In this document: positions 31,284-41,251 of the stretch, one piece after another
How positions within the stretch are numbered: the first letter of the stretch is position 1
How the letters are laid out: each line of letters opens with the position of its first letter
Origin: Roseicyclus sp.
GTDB lineage: Bacteria; Pseudomonadota; Alphaproteobacteria; Rhodobacterales; Rhodobacteraceae
Reading direction: 5' to 3'
Length of the DNA: 64,000 nt
NCBI GenBank assembly: GCA_018401055.1
Contig: JAGYLB010000105.1
Location: 1 to 64,000 of the forward strand
Made by a program: the position numbers and the translations under genes
The notes under the pieces: generated by a model
What the model was told of the DNA's origin: nothing
The model's input: the letters and a program-made list of their open reading frames with translations, nothing else
The model's database searches: none

Positions 31284-32179
31284 ATGGATCAGACATCCGA
31301 GTACAAGGGCGGCCCGGCGCCCGCCTGCGCGCTCAGCACCGGGCTTGTGGTTCGTCTCCACCCCGATCAGAGCGGCGCGCGACATCACCTTGCGCGCTCT
31401 CGATATTCTGGCCTCCGCCGAGGTGCTGGTGGCCGAAGACACCCGAACCTTGCGGCACCTGATGGAGATCCATGGCCTGCGGCTGGGCGATCGCCGCATG
31501 ATTACCTATCACGACCATAACGGGGCCGAGGCCCCGCCCCGCATCCTGCGCGCGCTGGCCGAGGGCAGAAGCGTCGCCTATGCGTCTGAGGCAGGCACGC
31601 CGGTTGTCGCCGACCCCGGCTACCAGCTTGCCCGGGCCGCGATCGAGGCCGGGCATCTTGTCAGCGCCGCCCGGGCGCGACGGCCGCCATAATGGCGTTG
31701 AGCGTATCGGGCCCGCCGTCGGACCGCTTTCTCTTTGGCTGGTTTTGCACCGCCTCAGGCCGGCGCGCGCGCCCGCTGGGTGGAGTGAGATCGGCGGCAT
31801 TCCGGCGACACTGATCCTGTATGAAAGCCCCAAGCGCGTTCACCGACTGTTAGGGGAATTGTGCGACCACTGGGGCGAGACGCGTCCGGCGGCGCTGTGC
31901 CGGGAACTGACCAAACGATTCGAGGAGGTGCGGCGCGGCACGCTGGGCAGCCTGCGCGACGGGATGGGCGATGCCCCGCCAAAAGGCGAGATAGTGTTGG
32001 TCGTCGGTCGCCCTTTGGCGGTGGTGCCCGAGGCGGCGGATGTGGATGCGGCGTTGGTCGCGGCGATGGCGCGGCTGCGCGTCAAGGATGCCGCCACCGA
32101 GGTCGCCGAGGCGCTGGGCCTGCCCCGGCGGGATGTCCATCAACGCGCGCTGGCGCTGAAGGAAGGGAACGAGGCATGA
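31284..32179 (+). CDS. rsmI: 16S rRNA (cytidine-1402-2'-O)-methyltransferase, frame broken
   Basis: Tetrapyrrole-methylase-fold enzyme that 2'-O-methylates C1402 of 16S rRNA. Blocks: STPIRAARDITLRALDILASAEVLVAEDTR, LMEIHGL, ITYHDHN, VAYASEAGTPVVADPGYQLARAA (SAM pocket) and YESPKRVHRLLGEL with CRELTKRFEEVRRGTL. The C-terminal tail with LRVKDAATEVAEALGLPRRDVHQRAL is the short winged-helix part. About 297 residues. Frames change near 31345, 31675 and 31770. The start at 31284 is my choice by similarity. The stop overlaps the yraN start (ATGA). Confidence 0.88.
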
Positions 32180-32533
32180 GCGGGCTGGTGTCTTATCTGT
32201 CGGGCAAGGCGGCCGAGGACCGTGTGTTGTCAGCCTATACCGCGCGGGGCTACCGGCTGGATCTGTCGGCGCTGGCGCGGTCCGGGTGGTGAAATCGACC
32301 TGGTGTTGTCGAAGGGGGGCGAGGCGATTTTCGTTGAGGTGAAATCCTCGCGCAGCATGGCCGAGGCGGCGGCGCATCTGTCACGGCGCCAGATCGGGCG
32401 GCTTCTGGCCAGTGCCGAGGCGGCGCTTGGCTTTTTCGCGCGCGGATCACTGACACCGATGCGCTTCGATGTGGCGCTGGTCGATGGTACCGGGCGGATC
32501 GACGTCGTTCCCAATGCGCTGATGGCTGTCTGA
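32176..32533 (+). CDS. UPF0102 (YraN) endonuclease-like protein, frame broken
   Basis: YraN-family protein of about 118 residues with a Holliday-junction-resolvase-like restriction-endonuclease fold: the KAAEDRVLSAYTARGYRLD helix, then GEIDLVLSKGGEAIFVEVKSS, the E/GEIDL...EVK metal-binding pattern of PD-(D/E)xK nucleases. Its cellular role is unsettled. One base is missing or extra near 32284 (ALARSGW then GEIDL). The ATG overlaps the rsmI stop, and rsmI-yraN-gshB is the standard order in Rhodobacterales. Confidence 0.88.
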
Positions 32534-32614
32534 GCGCCCGGCCTGCACTCGACCTTGCACCCGGCCGCTGCCCACGCCAAACAGGGCGCGACGCAAGCGC
32601 CGGGAGCATGGGCC

Positions 32615-33549
32615 ATGAAGATCGCCTTTCAGATGGACCCGATCGGGTCGGTCAACATCGACGCCGACAGCACCTTTCGCCTGGCCGAAGAGGCGCAGGC
32701 GCGCGGCCATGAGATGTGGGTCTACACCCCAGATCACCTCAGCTACCGCGAGGGGAGGATCATGGCGCGCGCGCAGAGCCTGCGGGTGCAGCGGGTCCGG
32801 GGCGATCACGCGCATCTGGGGCCTGTCGCGGACCTCGACCTTGCCGATGTCGACGTCGTCTGGCTGCGGCAGGACCCGCCTTTCGACATGGGCTACATCA
32901 CGACCACGCATCTGCTGGATCGGTTGAAGGGCAAGACCCTTGTGGTCAACGATCCCTTCTGGGTGCGCAACTGTCCCGAGAAGCTACTGGTGCTCGATTT
33001 TCCCGATCTGACGCCGCCGACGACCATCGCACGCGACCTGTCTGTGCTGCGCGAGTTCAAGGACCGGCACGGCGACATATCATTCTCAAGCCGCTCTACG
33101 GCAATGGCGGCGCGGGCGTGTTCCGGCTGACCGACAGCGACCGCAACCTCAATTCTTTGCATGAGCTCTTTACCGGCATGAACCGCGAGCCGCTGATCGC
33201 GCAGAAATTCCTGCCTGATGTGGCGGCAGGCGACAAGCGGATCATCCTTGTCGACGGGGAGGCCGTGGGCGCGATCAACCGGGTGCCCGCCGTGGGCGAG
33301 ACACGGTCGAACCTGCATGTCGGCGGGCGGGCCGAGAAGATCGGGCTAACGGCGCGTGAGCATGAGATATGCGCAGCCATCGGCCCGCGGCTGCGCGAGA
33401 TGGGGCAGGTCTTTGTCGGCATCGACGTGATCGGCGGCTACCTGACCGAGATCAACGTGACCTCGCCCACCGGCATTCAGGAGCTGGAGCGGTTCGACGG
33501 CATCAATGTCGCGGGCAAGATCTGGGAAGCGATCGAGGGCAAGCTCTAG
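32615..33549 (+). CDS. gshB: Glutathione synthetase, frame broken
   Basis: ATP-grasp ligase joining gamma-glutamylcysteine and glycine. Blocks: the N-terminal [41 protein letters not shown], then the ATP-grasp [17 protein letters not shown] with catalytic loop, [29 protein letters not shown], and the C-terminal [25 protein letters not shown] with metal ligands. About 312 residues, normal. A single shift lies near 33077, just before IILKP. The start follows the third gene position of the rsmI-yraN-gshB unit; the stop overlaps the convergent comM stop by 4 bp. Confidence 0.93.
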
Positions 33550-35096
33550 GTGCTGCTGCCCGATCCGATCAGGCGGTAACCCAGCGCTTCGGCGATATGG
33601 GGGGTGGCCACCGTAGGGTCGCCCTCAAGATCAGCGATGGTGCGCGCGAGCCGCAAGATGCGGTGATAGCCGCGCGCGGTCAGGCGAAAGCGGTCGGCGG
33701 CCTTGAGCAGGAAGGCCTTTCCCTCCGCATCGGGGGTGGCAATCTCGTCCAGCAGCGCGCCTTCAGCATCGGCGTTGACCCTTGCGCCCGATCCCAGCGC
33801 GGCGAAACGGTCTGCCTGCACCCGGCGGGCGCGGGCGACGCGGGCGGCGATGTCGACGCTTTTCTCGCCGTTGGCAGGCAGGTCCAGATCGGCATAGGCC
33901 ACCGGCGGCACCTCCAGCCGCAGATCGAAGCGGTCCATGAGCGGCCCCGAGATGCGGCCCATGTAGTCGTCGCCGCACAGCGGCGCGCGCCCGCAGGCCT
34001 GGGCTGCATCATAGAGCTGCCCGCAGCGGCAGGGGTTGGCGGCGGCAATCAGCAGGAAACGGCAGGGATAGGTGACATGGGCATTGGCGCGCGCCACGAC
34101 CACATCGCCCGTCTCGATCGGTTGGCGCAGGGTTTCCAGAACGGCGCGGGGGTATTCGGGAAACTCGTCGAGAAACAGGACCCCGTTATGGGCAAGGCTG
34201 ATCTCGCCGGGTTTGGCACCGCGCCCGCCGCCGACGATGGCGGCCATGGAGGCGGTATGATGCGGCGCGCGATAGGGGCCGCGTGCGGGAAATGCCGCCC
34301 TCGGTCATCAGGCCCGCCAGCGAGTGGATCATCGAGGTTTCCAGCGCCTCGGGTGCCGAGAGCGGCGGCAACAGGCCTGCCATGCGGGCGGCCAGCATCG
34401 ACTTGCCGGAGCCAGGCGAGCCCACCATCAAAAGGTGGTGGCGGCCTGCGGCGGCAATCTCCAGCGCGCGCTTGGCGCGTTCCTGGCCGCGTACTTCGGA
34501 CAGGCATTTCAGGTGCGTTTCCTCGATCACCTCGCCGGGGCGGGCAGGGTCGAGCGGTGCACGGTCGGTCAGGTGGCCGATCAGCTCGGCCAAGCTCCGC
34601 GCGGCAAAGACCGGCGTGGCACCGACCCATGCTGCCTCCGCCCCGCAGGCGGCCGAGGGGCAGTAAAGCGACGCAGCCGTCCGTCGCCTGCCGCCAGCGC
34701 CGTGGGCAGGGCCCCGATGACCGCAACCAATGTGCCGTCAAGCGACAATTCCCCCAGCGCCATGGCGGTCTCCACCCTTTCGCGCGGGATGATGTCGAGG
34801 GCGGCCAGCAGCGCCAGCGCGATGGGCAGGTCGAAATGCGAGCCTTCCTTGGGCAGGTCGGCGGGCGAGAGGTTGACCGTTATCCGCTTGGAGGGCAGCG
34901 CGATGGCCATGGCTGAAAGGGCGGTGCGCACCCGTTCGCGCGCCTCGCTGACCGCCTTGTCGGGCAGGCCCACGACCGAGAAGGCGGGCATGCCGGGGGT
35001 GACGGCGCATTGCACCTCGACCCGGCGCGCCTCGAGCCCTTCGAAGGCGACGGTGTGGATGCGGGACAGGCTTTCGGGGCGCGCGGTGTCAAACAT
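33546..35096 (-). CDS. comM: YifB/ComM family Mg chelatase-like ATPase, frame broken
   Basis: AAA+ protein of the ComM/YifB type; ComM is a DNA branch-migration helicase helping integration of transformed DNA. The N-terminal Lon-like domain has [27 protein letters not shown]; then [17 protein letters not shown], Walker [12 protein letters not shown], Walker [10 protein letters not shown], the conserved AANPCRCGQ and [17 protein letters not shown] (sensor/arginine finger). About 505 residues, normal. Frame breaks lie near 34645 and 34280. It is convergent with gshB; a GST gene lies upstream. Confidence 0.9.
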
Positions 35097-35147
35097 GGTT
35101 AACGGCTACGCCAGAGGCGTTACCGAATCGTAAACGCCGCGCGGCGT

Positions 35148-35840
35148 TCAGGCGTCGGGTAGTGCGATGGGAAAGGGGCGGCGCGGCAGGCGCATATCGT
35201 AGGTGGGCTGCTCGGGTCCGTCGGTTTGACCCAAGGCGCGCCAGTGGCGGAGTGGCGCGTGCCCCAGATGCGCGTCGACATAGGTCCGTGCACGATCTGA
35301 AACCGGCAGGCCATAGCCCGCGATGCGCATGGCGACGGGGGCGTAGAAGGCATCGGCGAGCGTGTAACCCCCAAACAGGAAGGGCCCGCCGGAGTGGTCG
35401 AGCGCCGAGGTCCAGAGCGTCTCGATCCGGGCGAGGTCGGTCAAGACCCCCTCGGACGGCGTGAACCCCTCCCAGGCGGTGCGCAGGTTCATCGGACAGG
35501 CGCCCCGCAGGGCCGAAAAGCCGGAATGCATTTCGGCGATCATGCTTTGGGCGCGGGACCGTTCGACCGGGTCCGCAGGCAGGAGCTTGCGGTCGGGAAA
35601 GGCCTCGGACAGGTGCCAGGCGATGGCGATCGTATCGGTCAGCAAGCCGCCGCCGGGCGCACGGACGGCCGGCACGGTGCGCAGCCCGGGCGCGAAGGCG
35701 TGGCGATATTGCGCGAATTCCGGCCGATACATGATCGTGGCCTGCACCCGCACCGGGATGTCGAAGGCCGCAAAGGATAGCCAGCCGCGCAAGGACCAAC
35801 TGGAATAGGATCGGTCACCGATCAAGATTTCGTATGTCAT
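35148..35840 (-). CDS. Glutathione S-transferase family protein
   Basis: Protein of 230 residues with an N-terminal thioredoxin-like GST domain starting YEILIGDRSYSSWSLRGWLSF (Ser/Arg-rich active-site loop as in this bacterial subfamily) and the cis-Pro region RTVPAVRAP with GGLLTDTIAIAWHLSEAF for glutathione contacts; the C-terminal helical domain contains GGYTLADAFYAPVAMRI. The ATG at 35840 is chosen because the family begins there; the frame is open further upstream. It is divergent from rpoH with about 200 bp between them. The substrate is unknown. Confidence 0.88.
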   Translation of the reverse strand: MTYEILIGDRSYSSWSLRGWLSFAAFDIPVRVQATIMYRPEFAQYRHAFAPGLRTVPAVRAPGGGLLTDTIAIAWHLSEAFPDRKLLPADPVERSRAQSMIAEMHSGFSALRGACPMNLRTAWEGFTPSEGVLTDLARIETLWTSALDHSGGPFLFGGYTLADAFYAPVAMRIAGYGLPVSDRARTYVDAHLGHAPLRHWRALGQTDGPEQPTYDMRLPRRPFPIALPDA

Positions 35841-35955
35841 GGCCGCCAAGGCACCCGGATCGCCCGGATCAGTCAATCGCGAATTTGTGATCTGCCCCAT
35901 CAGCCAGCAAAATCTGGCCTGCGGGCGCCGTGCGGGAATTTTCTGGCCCGTAAAG

Positions 35956-35985
35956 TGAACCGAACGGTCTTTCGCTGCGTAACGA
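35956..35985 (+). promoter_or_regulatory. Candidate ECF-type promoter of rpoH
   Basis: TGAACC, 18 bp, TAACGA, ending 52 bp before the rpoH ATG. It resembles the RpoE-type (TGATC...TAA) promoters reported for rpoHII in Rhodobacter, but this is pattern matching by eye only. Confidence 0.3.
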
Positions 35986-36037
35986 ATATGAAACGCTCTG
36001 TGCAAAGGCGTTCGCAACACCAACCGGGGGGTGCAAC

Positions 36038-36919
36038 ATGGCACTTGATATGCGAACGGACCAGTCGCTTTCGCGCCGCGCCATGAAGGCGGAGCTTCTG
36101 GATGCCGAGACCGAGCTGCAACTGGCCTATGCTTGGCGCGACCAGCGCGACGAAGAGGCGCTGCACCGCCTGATCACCGCCTATATGCGGCTGGCGATCT
36201 CGATGGCTTCGAAGTTCAAGCGCTACGGCGCGCCGATGAACGACCTGATCCAGGAGGCGGGTCTTGGCCTGATGAAGGCCGCCGACAAGTTCGACCCCGA
36301 CCGTGGCGTGCGCTTCTCGACCTATGCGGTCTGGTGGATCAAGGCCTCGATCCAGGATTACGTGATGCGCAACTGGTCGATGGTGCGCACCGGATCGACC
36401 TCTTCCCAGAAGTCCCTGTTCTTCAACATGCGCCGCGTTCAGGCCCGGCTCGAGCGCGAGGCGATGGCTGCGGGCCAAAACCTCGACAAGCACCAGCTGC
36501 GCCAGATGATCGCGACCGAGGTGGGCGTACCTTTGCATGACGTCGAGATGATGGAAGGCAGACTTGCCGGGTCCGATTACTCGCTGAACGCCACCCAGTC
36601 TGTCGACGACGAGGGGCGCGAGTGGATCGACGCGCTGGAGGATCCCAGCACGCAGGCCGCCGAGATCGTCGAGGAAGCCCATGACACCGAGCAACTGCGC
36701 GACTGGCTGATCATGGCCATGCAGGCGCTGAACGACCGCGAACGCTTCATCGTGCGCGAGCGCAAGCTGCGCGACGAGCCGCGCACGCTGGAAAGCTTGG
36801 GCGCGGAACTGGGTCTGTCCAAGGAACGGGTGCGCCAGCTGGAAGCCGCAGCCTTCGCCAAGATGCGCAAGACGCTTGAGGCGCAGTCGAAGGAGGTTCG
36901 GTCATTCTTCGCCGCATGA
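36038..36919 (+). CDS. rpoH: RNA polymerase sigma-32 factor, RpoHII-like
   Basis: Alternative sigma factor for heat-shock or oxidative-stress promoters, 293 residues, intact. Region 2 contains YMRLAISMASKFKRYGAPMNDLIQEAGLGLMKAADKFDP and the -10-recognition RFSTYAVWWIKASIQDYVMRNWS; the RpoH box appears as SLFFNMRR; region 4.2 is RTLESLGAELGLSKERVRQLEAAAF. The SSQKSLFFN variant and the length resemble RpoHII of Rhodobacter more than RpoHI (recollection). The start at 36038 is preceded by an A-poor, G-rich leader (GGGGGGTGCAAC). The stop overlaps the ATG of a 44-residue peptide. Confidence 0.93.
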   Translation: MALDMRTDQSLSRRAMKAELLDAETELQLAYAWRDQRDEEALHRLITAYMRLAISMASKFKRYGAPMNDLIQEAGLGLMKAADKFDPDRGVRFSTYAVWWIKASIQDYVMRNWSMVRTGSTSSQKSLFFNMRRVQARLEREAMAAGQNLDKHQLRQMIATEVGVPLHDVEMMEGRLAGSDYSLNATQSVDDEGREWIDALEDPSTQAAEIVEEAHDTEQLRDWLIMAMQALNDRERFIVRERKLRDEPRTLESLGAELGLSKERVRQLEAAAFAKMRKTLEAQSKEVRSFFAA

Positions 36920-37050
36920 TGCTTCACGCACCGCTGGCCCTGCTGGCAGCGCTCTTTGCCTATTCCTTGGCGACAGCCTCGCCCGAGGCTGCCGGTCCCG
37001 TCGCAGACGATAGGTTCGTTGTTCCCGTGACCTTCGCTGCCCTGCGCTGA
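36916..37050 (+). CDS. 44-residue exported or membrane peptide coupled to rpoH
   Basis: ATG at 36916 overlaps the rpoH stop as ATGA (a second ATG at 36919 is possible). The peptide is MMLHAPLALLAALFAYSLAT followed by a polar tail ending FVVPVTFAALR: one hydrophobic helix or signal sequence and a short mature part. It lies between rpoH and the ChaN-like gene, 3 bp ahead of the latter's GTG. No family is recognised; the overlap argues that it is translated. Confidence 0.5.
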   Translation: MMLHAPLALLAALFAYSLATASPEAAGPVADDRFVVPVTFAALR

Positions 37051-37053
37051 TCC

Positions 37054-37867
37054 GTGGGGCGGCTTTCCCTTGCGCTGCTGGGTGGTCTGGCAGCCTTTGC
37101 GACTGATGCCGCCGCGCAGGCGACGGCGCAAGACACCGTGGCCGCGGCCCAGGGCGTGCAGATCGTGATCCTTGGCGAAGTGCATGACAACCCCGGTCAC
37201 CACGCGGTGCAGGCCGAGGTCTTGGCAGGCCTTGGCCCAACTGCGATCGTGTTCGAGATGATTTCGGCCGAGGGCGCTGCGCGTGTGACGCCCGATGTTG
37301 CCGGGGATGCCGCGCGTTTGGCTGACCTTCTGGATTGGGCCAACTCCGGCTGGCCGGATTTTGTGTTTTACGCGCCGCTCTTCGCCTTCGGTGCAGAGGT
37401 TCCGATCTACGGGGCGCAGATCGACAGGAACGCAGCGCAGGGCGCCTTTGCCGAGGGTGCAGCCGCCGTTTTTGCCGGGGACGCGGCACGTTTCAGGCTC
37501 GACCAGCCGCTTCCCTCCGAGGAGCAGGGGGCGCGTGAAGGCCGAGCAGTTGGCGGCCCATTGCGACGCCTTGCCACCCGAGATCCTGCCCGGTTTCGTC
37601 GAAGCACAGCGGCTACGGGATGCAGCACTGGCCGAGGCGGCCTTGACCGCGCTTGCGGCGCATGGGGCGCCGGTCGTGATCATCACCGGAACCGGCCACG
37701 CGCGCCGGGATTGGGGCGTGCCTGCGGTTCTGGCCGTGGCCGCACCCGGAACGACGGTTTTTTCGCTGGGCCAGTTCGAAGCCCCGCCAGAGGGCGCGGT
37801 GCCTTTCGATCTATGGGCCGTCTCCGATCCGGTGGACCGTCCCGATCCTTGCGCGGTCTTTCGCTGA
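37054..37867 (+). CDS. ChaN-like haem-binding/Tiki-fold secreted protein (frame broken)
   Basis: Secreted protein of about 270 residues related to the ChaN (DUF399) family. After a signal sequence (LALLGGLAAFATDAAAQA) comes QIVILGEVHDNPGHHAVQAEVLA, the conserved GE-x-H-D-N block that binds metal or haem in Tiki-fold proteins, then GPTAIVFEM and, near the end, PVVIITGTGHARRDWGVP with the second conserved His. The start is GTG at 37054, 3 bp after the upstream peptide gene. The frame shifts near 37528 in a run of five G. The role may be haem or metal handling (inference). Confidence 0.78.
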
Positions 37868-37936
37868 GCCACAAGGGCATTGCCCTTGCGGGGGCGGCCC
37901 CGTAACTTGCGCCACCGGGCAAAAGGACGGGCCATC

Positions 37937-39133
37937 ATGCTGGCGGGCAAGCGGATTCTCCTGATCATCGGCGGCGGCATCGCGGCCTACAAAGCGCTCG
38001 ACCTGATCCGCCGCTTGCGCGACGCAGGCGCGTCCGTGGTGCCCGTGCTGACGCGGGCGGGCGAGGAATTCGTGACGCCGCTCTCGGTCTCGGCGCTGGC
38101 GGGGGAAAAGGTCTACCGTGACCTCTTTGATCTGACCGACGAGGCCCAGATGGGCCATATCCAGCTGTCGCGCGCGGCCGATCTGGTGGTGGTGGCGCCC
38201 GCTACCGCCGATCTGATGGCCAAGATGGCCAATGGCCATGCCAATGACCTTGCCTCCACGCTTCTGATGGCGACCGACAAGCGGGTTCTGATCGCGCCCG
38301 CGATGAATGTCCGGATGTGGGAGCATCCCGCGACGCGGCGAAACCTCGCCACGCTGCAGGGCGACGGCGTGCTGGTGGTGGGGCCGAATGACGGCGCCAT
38401 GGCCTGCGGCGAGTTCGGGCCGGGGCGCATGGCCGAGGTGCCCGAGATCGTGGAGGCGGTGGGAGCCGCGTTGGGGGACGGACCGCTCAAGGGGCGGCAC
38501 GTTCTGGTGACTTCGGGCCCGACGCATGAGCCGATCGACCCGGTGCGCTACATCGCCAACCGATCCTCGGGCGCGCAGGGCACGGCGCTGGCCGAAGCGC
38601 TGCGCGATCTGGGGGCAAGGGTGACCTTCGTGACAGGCCCGGCGAGTGTGCCGCCGCCGGCCGGTGTCACCGTAGTGCGGGTGGAAACGGCGCTGGAAAT
38701 GGTCAGGCGCGGTCAAGGCGGCTCTTCCGGCCGATGCGGCCGTCTTCGCCGCCGCGGTGGCCGACTGGCGCGTGGCCAATGCGGCCGGTCAAAAGATGAA
38801 GAAGGACGGCACGGGCGCGCTGCCCATGCTGGAATTTGCCGAAAATCCCGACATTCTGGCAGGTGTCTCGCAGATGGGCGCAGGGCGGCCGCGTCTGGTC
38901 GTGGGCTTCGCCGCCGAGACGGAAACGGTGGAGGCTCATGCGCAGGCCAAGCGGGCGCGCAAGGGGTGTGACTGGATCGTGGCCAATGACGTCTCGCCCG
39001 GCACGGGCATCATGGGCGGGTCTGAGAACGCAGTGGTCTTGATCACCGCCGAGGGGCCGAGGCTTGGCCGCGGATGGCCAAGGCCGAGGTGGCGCGGCGT
39101 CTGGCCGCGCGCATCGCGGCAGCCTTGGCCTGA
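37937..39133 (+). CDS. coaBC: Bifunctional phosphopantothenoylcysteine decarboxylase / synthase, frame broken
   Basis: Coenzyme A biosynthesis enzyme: the N-terminal CoaC flavoprotein decarboxylates and the C-terminal CoaB ligates cysteine. CoaC blocks: RILLIIGGGIAAYKALDLIR, the catalytic His in QMGHIQLSRAADLVVVAPATA, APAMNVRMWEHPA, and the substrate-clamp Cys in AMACGEFGPGRM. CoaB blocks: VLVTSGPTHEPIDPVRYIANRSSGAQG, AVFAAAVADWRV, and IVANDVSPG. About 398 residues. Frames change near 38705 and 39060; the true end is ...AARIAAALA with the stop at 39131-39133. It is followed by dut, the common order. Confidence 0.93.
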
Positions 39134-39181
39134 GCCTCTGGCGTCGCATATCCGTATTTGTAGGAAGATGAAGGGGGCGAT

Positions 39182-39649
39182 GTGGTCGTTCTGATCGAGG
39201 TTTCGCGAGAGGATTGGGCGGACCCTGCCGTGGCTTTGCCCGATTACGCGACCGCCGGCGCGGCGGGCGCCGATCTGCGCGCGAACCTGCGGACGGAGGA
39301 TCGGCTTGTGGGGCTGTTGCTCAGGCCCGAGGTGCGGCTGCTGGTGCCGACAGGGTTGCGCGTGGCAATCCCGCCGGGGTTCGAGATGCAGATCAGGCCA
39401 CGTTCGGGGCTTGCGTTGAACCATGGGGTGGGTCTGCCCAATAGCCCCGGGACGATCGACAGCGATTATCGCGGGCCGCTGGGGGTGATCTTGGTGAATT
39501 TCGGCGAGACGGCGTTTCGGGTGCGCCATGGCGCGCGGATCGCGCAGGCGGTGGTGGCTCCGGTACTCATGGCGCGGTTCGAGGCGGTCGAGAGGCTGGA
39601 GGCGACCGCACGGGGCGCGGGCGGTTTCGGCTCCACCGGGGTGGGCTGA
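39182..39649 (+). CDS. dut: dUTP diphosphatase
   Basis: Trimeric dUTPase, 155 residues, hydrolysing dUTP to dUMP. The five dUTPase motifs are present: [14 protein letters not shown] (I), RPRSGLAL (II), [19 protein letters not shown] (III), [10 protein letters not shown] (IV) and the P-loop-like [10 protein letters not shown] at the C-terminus (V). The start is GTG at 39182 after GAAGGGGG; no suitable ATG is in frame. The stop overlaps the ATG of the MoeB-like gene by one base. Confidence 0.95.
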   Translation: MVVLIEVSREDWADPAVALPDYATAGAAGADLRANLRTEDRLVGLLLRPEVRLLVPTGLRVAIPPGFEMQIRPRSGLALNHGVGLPNSPGTIDSDYRGPLGVILVNFGETAFRVRHGARIAQAVVAPVLMARFEAVERLEATARGAGGFGSTGVG

Positions 39650-40697
39650 TGGTGTTCGTTCTGATCCTAGCCGGCGCCCTGTGGGGGCTTGGCCATTTGA
39701 TGAAGGCGCCGGTGCAGGCACGGCTCTACATGCTGGGGCTCTTGTATCTGGCGGTTCTCGCGGTGCAGATCACTTTGCCCGAAGGCAATGCGCTGCGCGT
39801 CGCCGTTGGCGGGTCGCTGGCCGAATGGCTGGTACTGGGCGTGCTGGTGGTGTTGGTGATCGGCTACCGCGCGCTCTTGGCGCGGATCCGGGCACGGGCC
39901 GAGACGGTGGAGGCCGGGCGCGCCGGGCCGGTTGTGCAGGCCGGGCCCTTCACCGACGAAGAACTGGAGCGCTATGCCCGCCACATCACCCTGCCCGAAA
40001 TCGGCGGGACGGGGCAGCGGGCGCTCAAGCAGGCTTCGGTTCTGGTGATCGGCGCAGGGGGCTTGGCTCGCCCGTGATCTTGTATCTGGCGGCGGCAGGT
40101 GTCGGGCGGATCGGGGTGATCGACGCCGACAGCGTCAGCCTGTCGAACCTGCAGCGGCAGGTGATCCACACCGATGACCAGCAGGGCATGCCCAAGGTGT
40201 TTTCGGCGCAGAAAGCGGTGGCGGCGCTGAACCCCTGGATCGACCTGCGCCCTTTCAACCGGATGCTGACGCCCGAGATCGCCGAAGGGCTTTTCGCCGA
40301 ATACGATCTGATCCTTGACGGCACCGATGCCTTCGTCACCCGCGCCATGGTCAATGCGGCCGCCGTGGCGGCAGGCCGACCGGTGATCGCGGGGGCGATT
40401 TCGGCGTGGGAGGGGCAGGTGACGCTCTATGATCCGGCGGGCGGTGCACCCTGCATGGCCTGCGTCTTTCCCAAGGCGCCTGCGCCGGGTCTGTCGGCCA
40501 CTTGCGCCGAGACAGGCGTGATCGGCGCATTGCCCGGTGTCATCGGCGCGATGATGGCGCTGGAGGCGGTGAAGGAGATCACCGGGGCGGGGCGCGGCCT
40601 GCGCGGGCGCATGGTGATCCATGACGCGCTGCATGCCGAGACCCGCGAGATCGCGATCAAACGTCGCCCCGATTGCCCGGTCTGTGGCAGCGACTGA
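39649..40697 (+). CDS. Membrane-anchored MoeB/ThiF/HesA adenylyltransferase (frame broken)
   Basis: E1-like enzyme that adenylates the C-terminus of a ubiquitin-like sulfur carrier such as MoaD or ThiS. The first 90 or so residues are an extra module with two hydrophobic segments (FVLILAGALWGLGHLM and WLVLGVLVVLVIGY). The E1 domain follows: TDEELERYARHITLPEIGGTGQRAL, VLVIGAGG-LGSPVILYLAAAGVG (ATP-binding), NLQRQVIHTDDQQGMPK, LDGTDAFVTRAMVN, and the zinc Cys pairs in CMAC and CPVC near the end. A one-base shift lies near 40068 within the glycine loop. The ATG overlaps the dut stop. Confidence 0.85.
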
Positions 40698-40760
40698 GGC
40701 CGGATTGGACTTTTGCCCGGCGCGACCCAGATTTCCCTTACGTCAAGGGAGGACGCTGCC

Positions 40761-41194
40761 ATGAAACATTTTCTTGTTGCCGCTTTGCTTGTCACCACCG
40801 CCCCCGCCTTTGGGCAGGGCATGCCTGCGCCCGAGGGGGCGGAGGTCTATTTCATCGGCCTCGAGGACGGGGCCAGTGTCGCCTCGCCGGTAACCGTGCG
40901 CTTCGGCCTGTCGGGCATGGGTGTTGCGCCCGCCGGAACCGATGCGGAGAACACCGGGCACCACCATCTTTTGCTCAACCGCCCCCGCTTGGCGAGGGGC
41001 CGGACGAGGCGGAGGAATTCCTGTACGGTCTGCCCGCCGATGACAACCACCGCCATTTCGGCGCGGGCCAGACGCAGGTGACGCTGGAGTTGCCGCCGGG
41101 AAGCCATACGCTGCAACTGGTGCTGGGCGACATGAACCATGTGCCCCATGATCCGCCGGTGGTCAGCCCGGTGATCACGATCACGGTGCAATAA
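40761..41194 (+). CDS. DUF4399 secreted protein (frame broken)
   Basis: Periplasmic protein of about 144 residues with a signal peptide (MKHFLVAALLVTTAPAFGQG) and the DUF4399 pattern: EVYFIGLEDGASVASPVTVRFGLSGMGVAPAG, then GHHHLLLNRP and NHRHFGAGQTQVTLELPPGSHTLQLVLGD. The conserved His clusters suggest metal binding, which is untested. The frame shifts near 40982 (NRP then LGEGPDEAEEF). It has its own AGGGAGGA ribosome-binding site. Confidence 0.82.
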
Positions 41195-41251
41195 CCCCTC
41201 GCAGCCATGGGCCATGCGGCCTATCTATCGGGGCAAAGGAGATTTGCCCCG

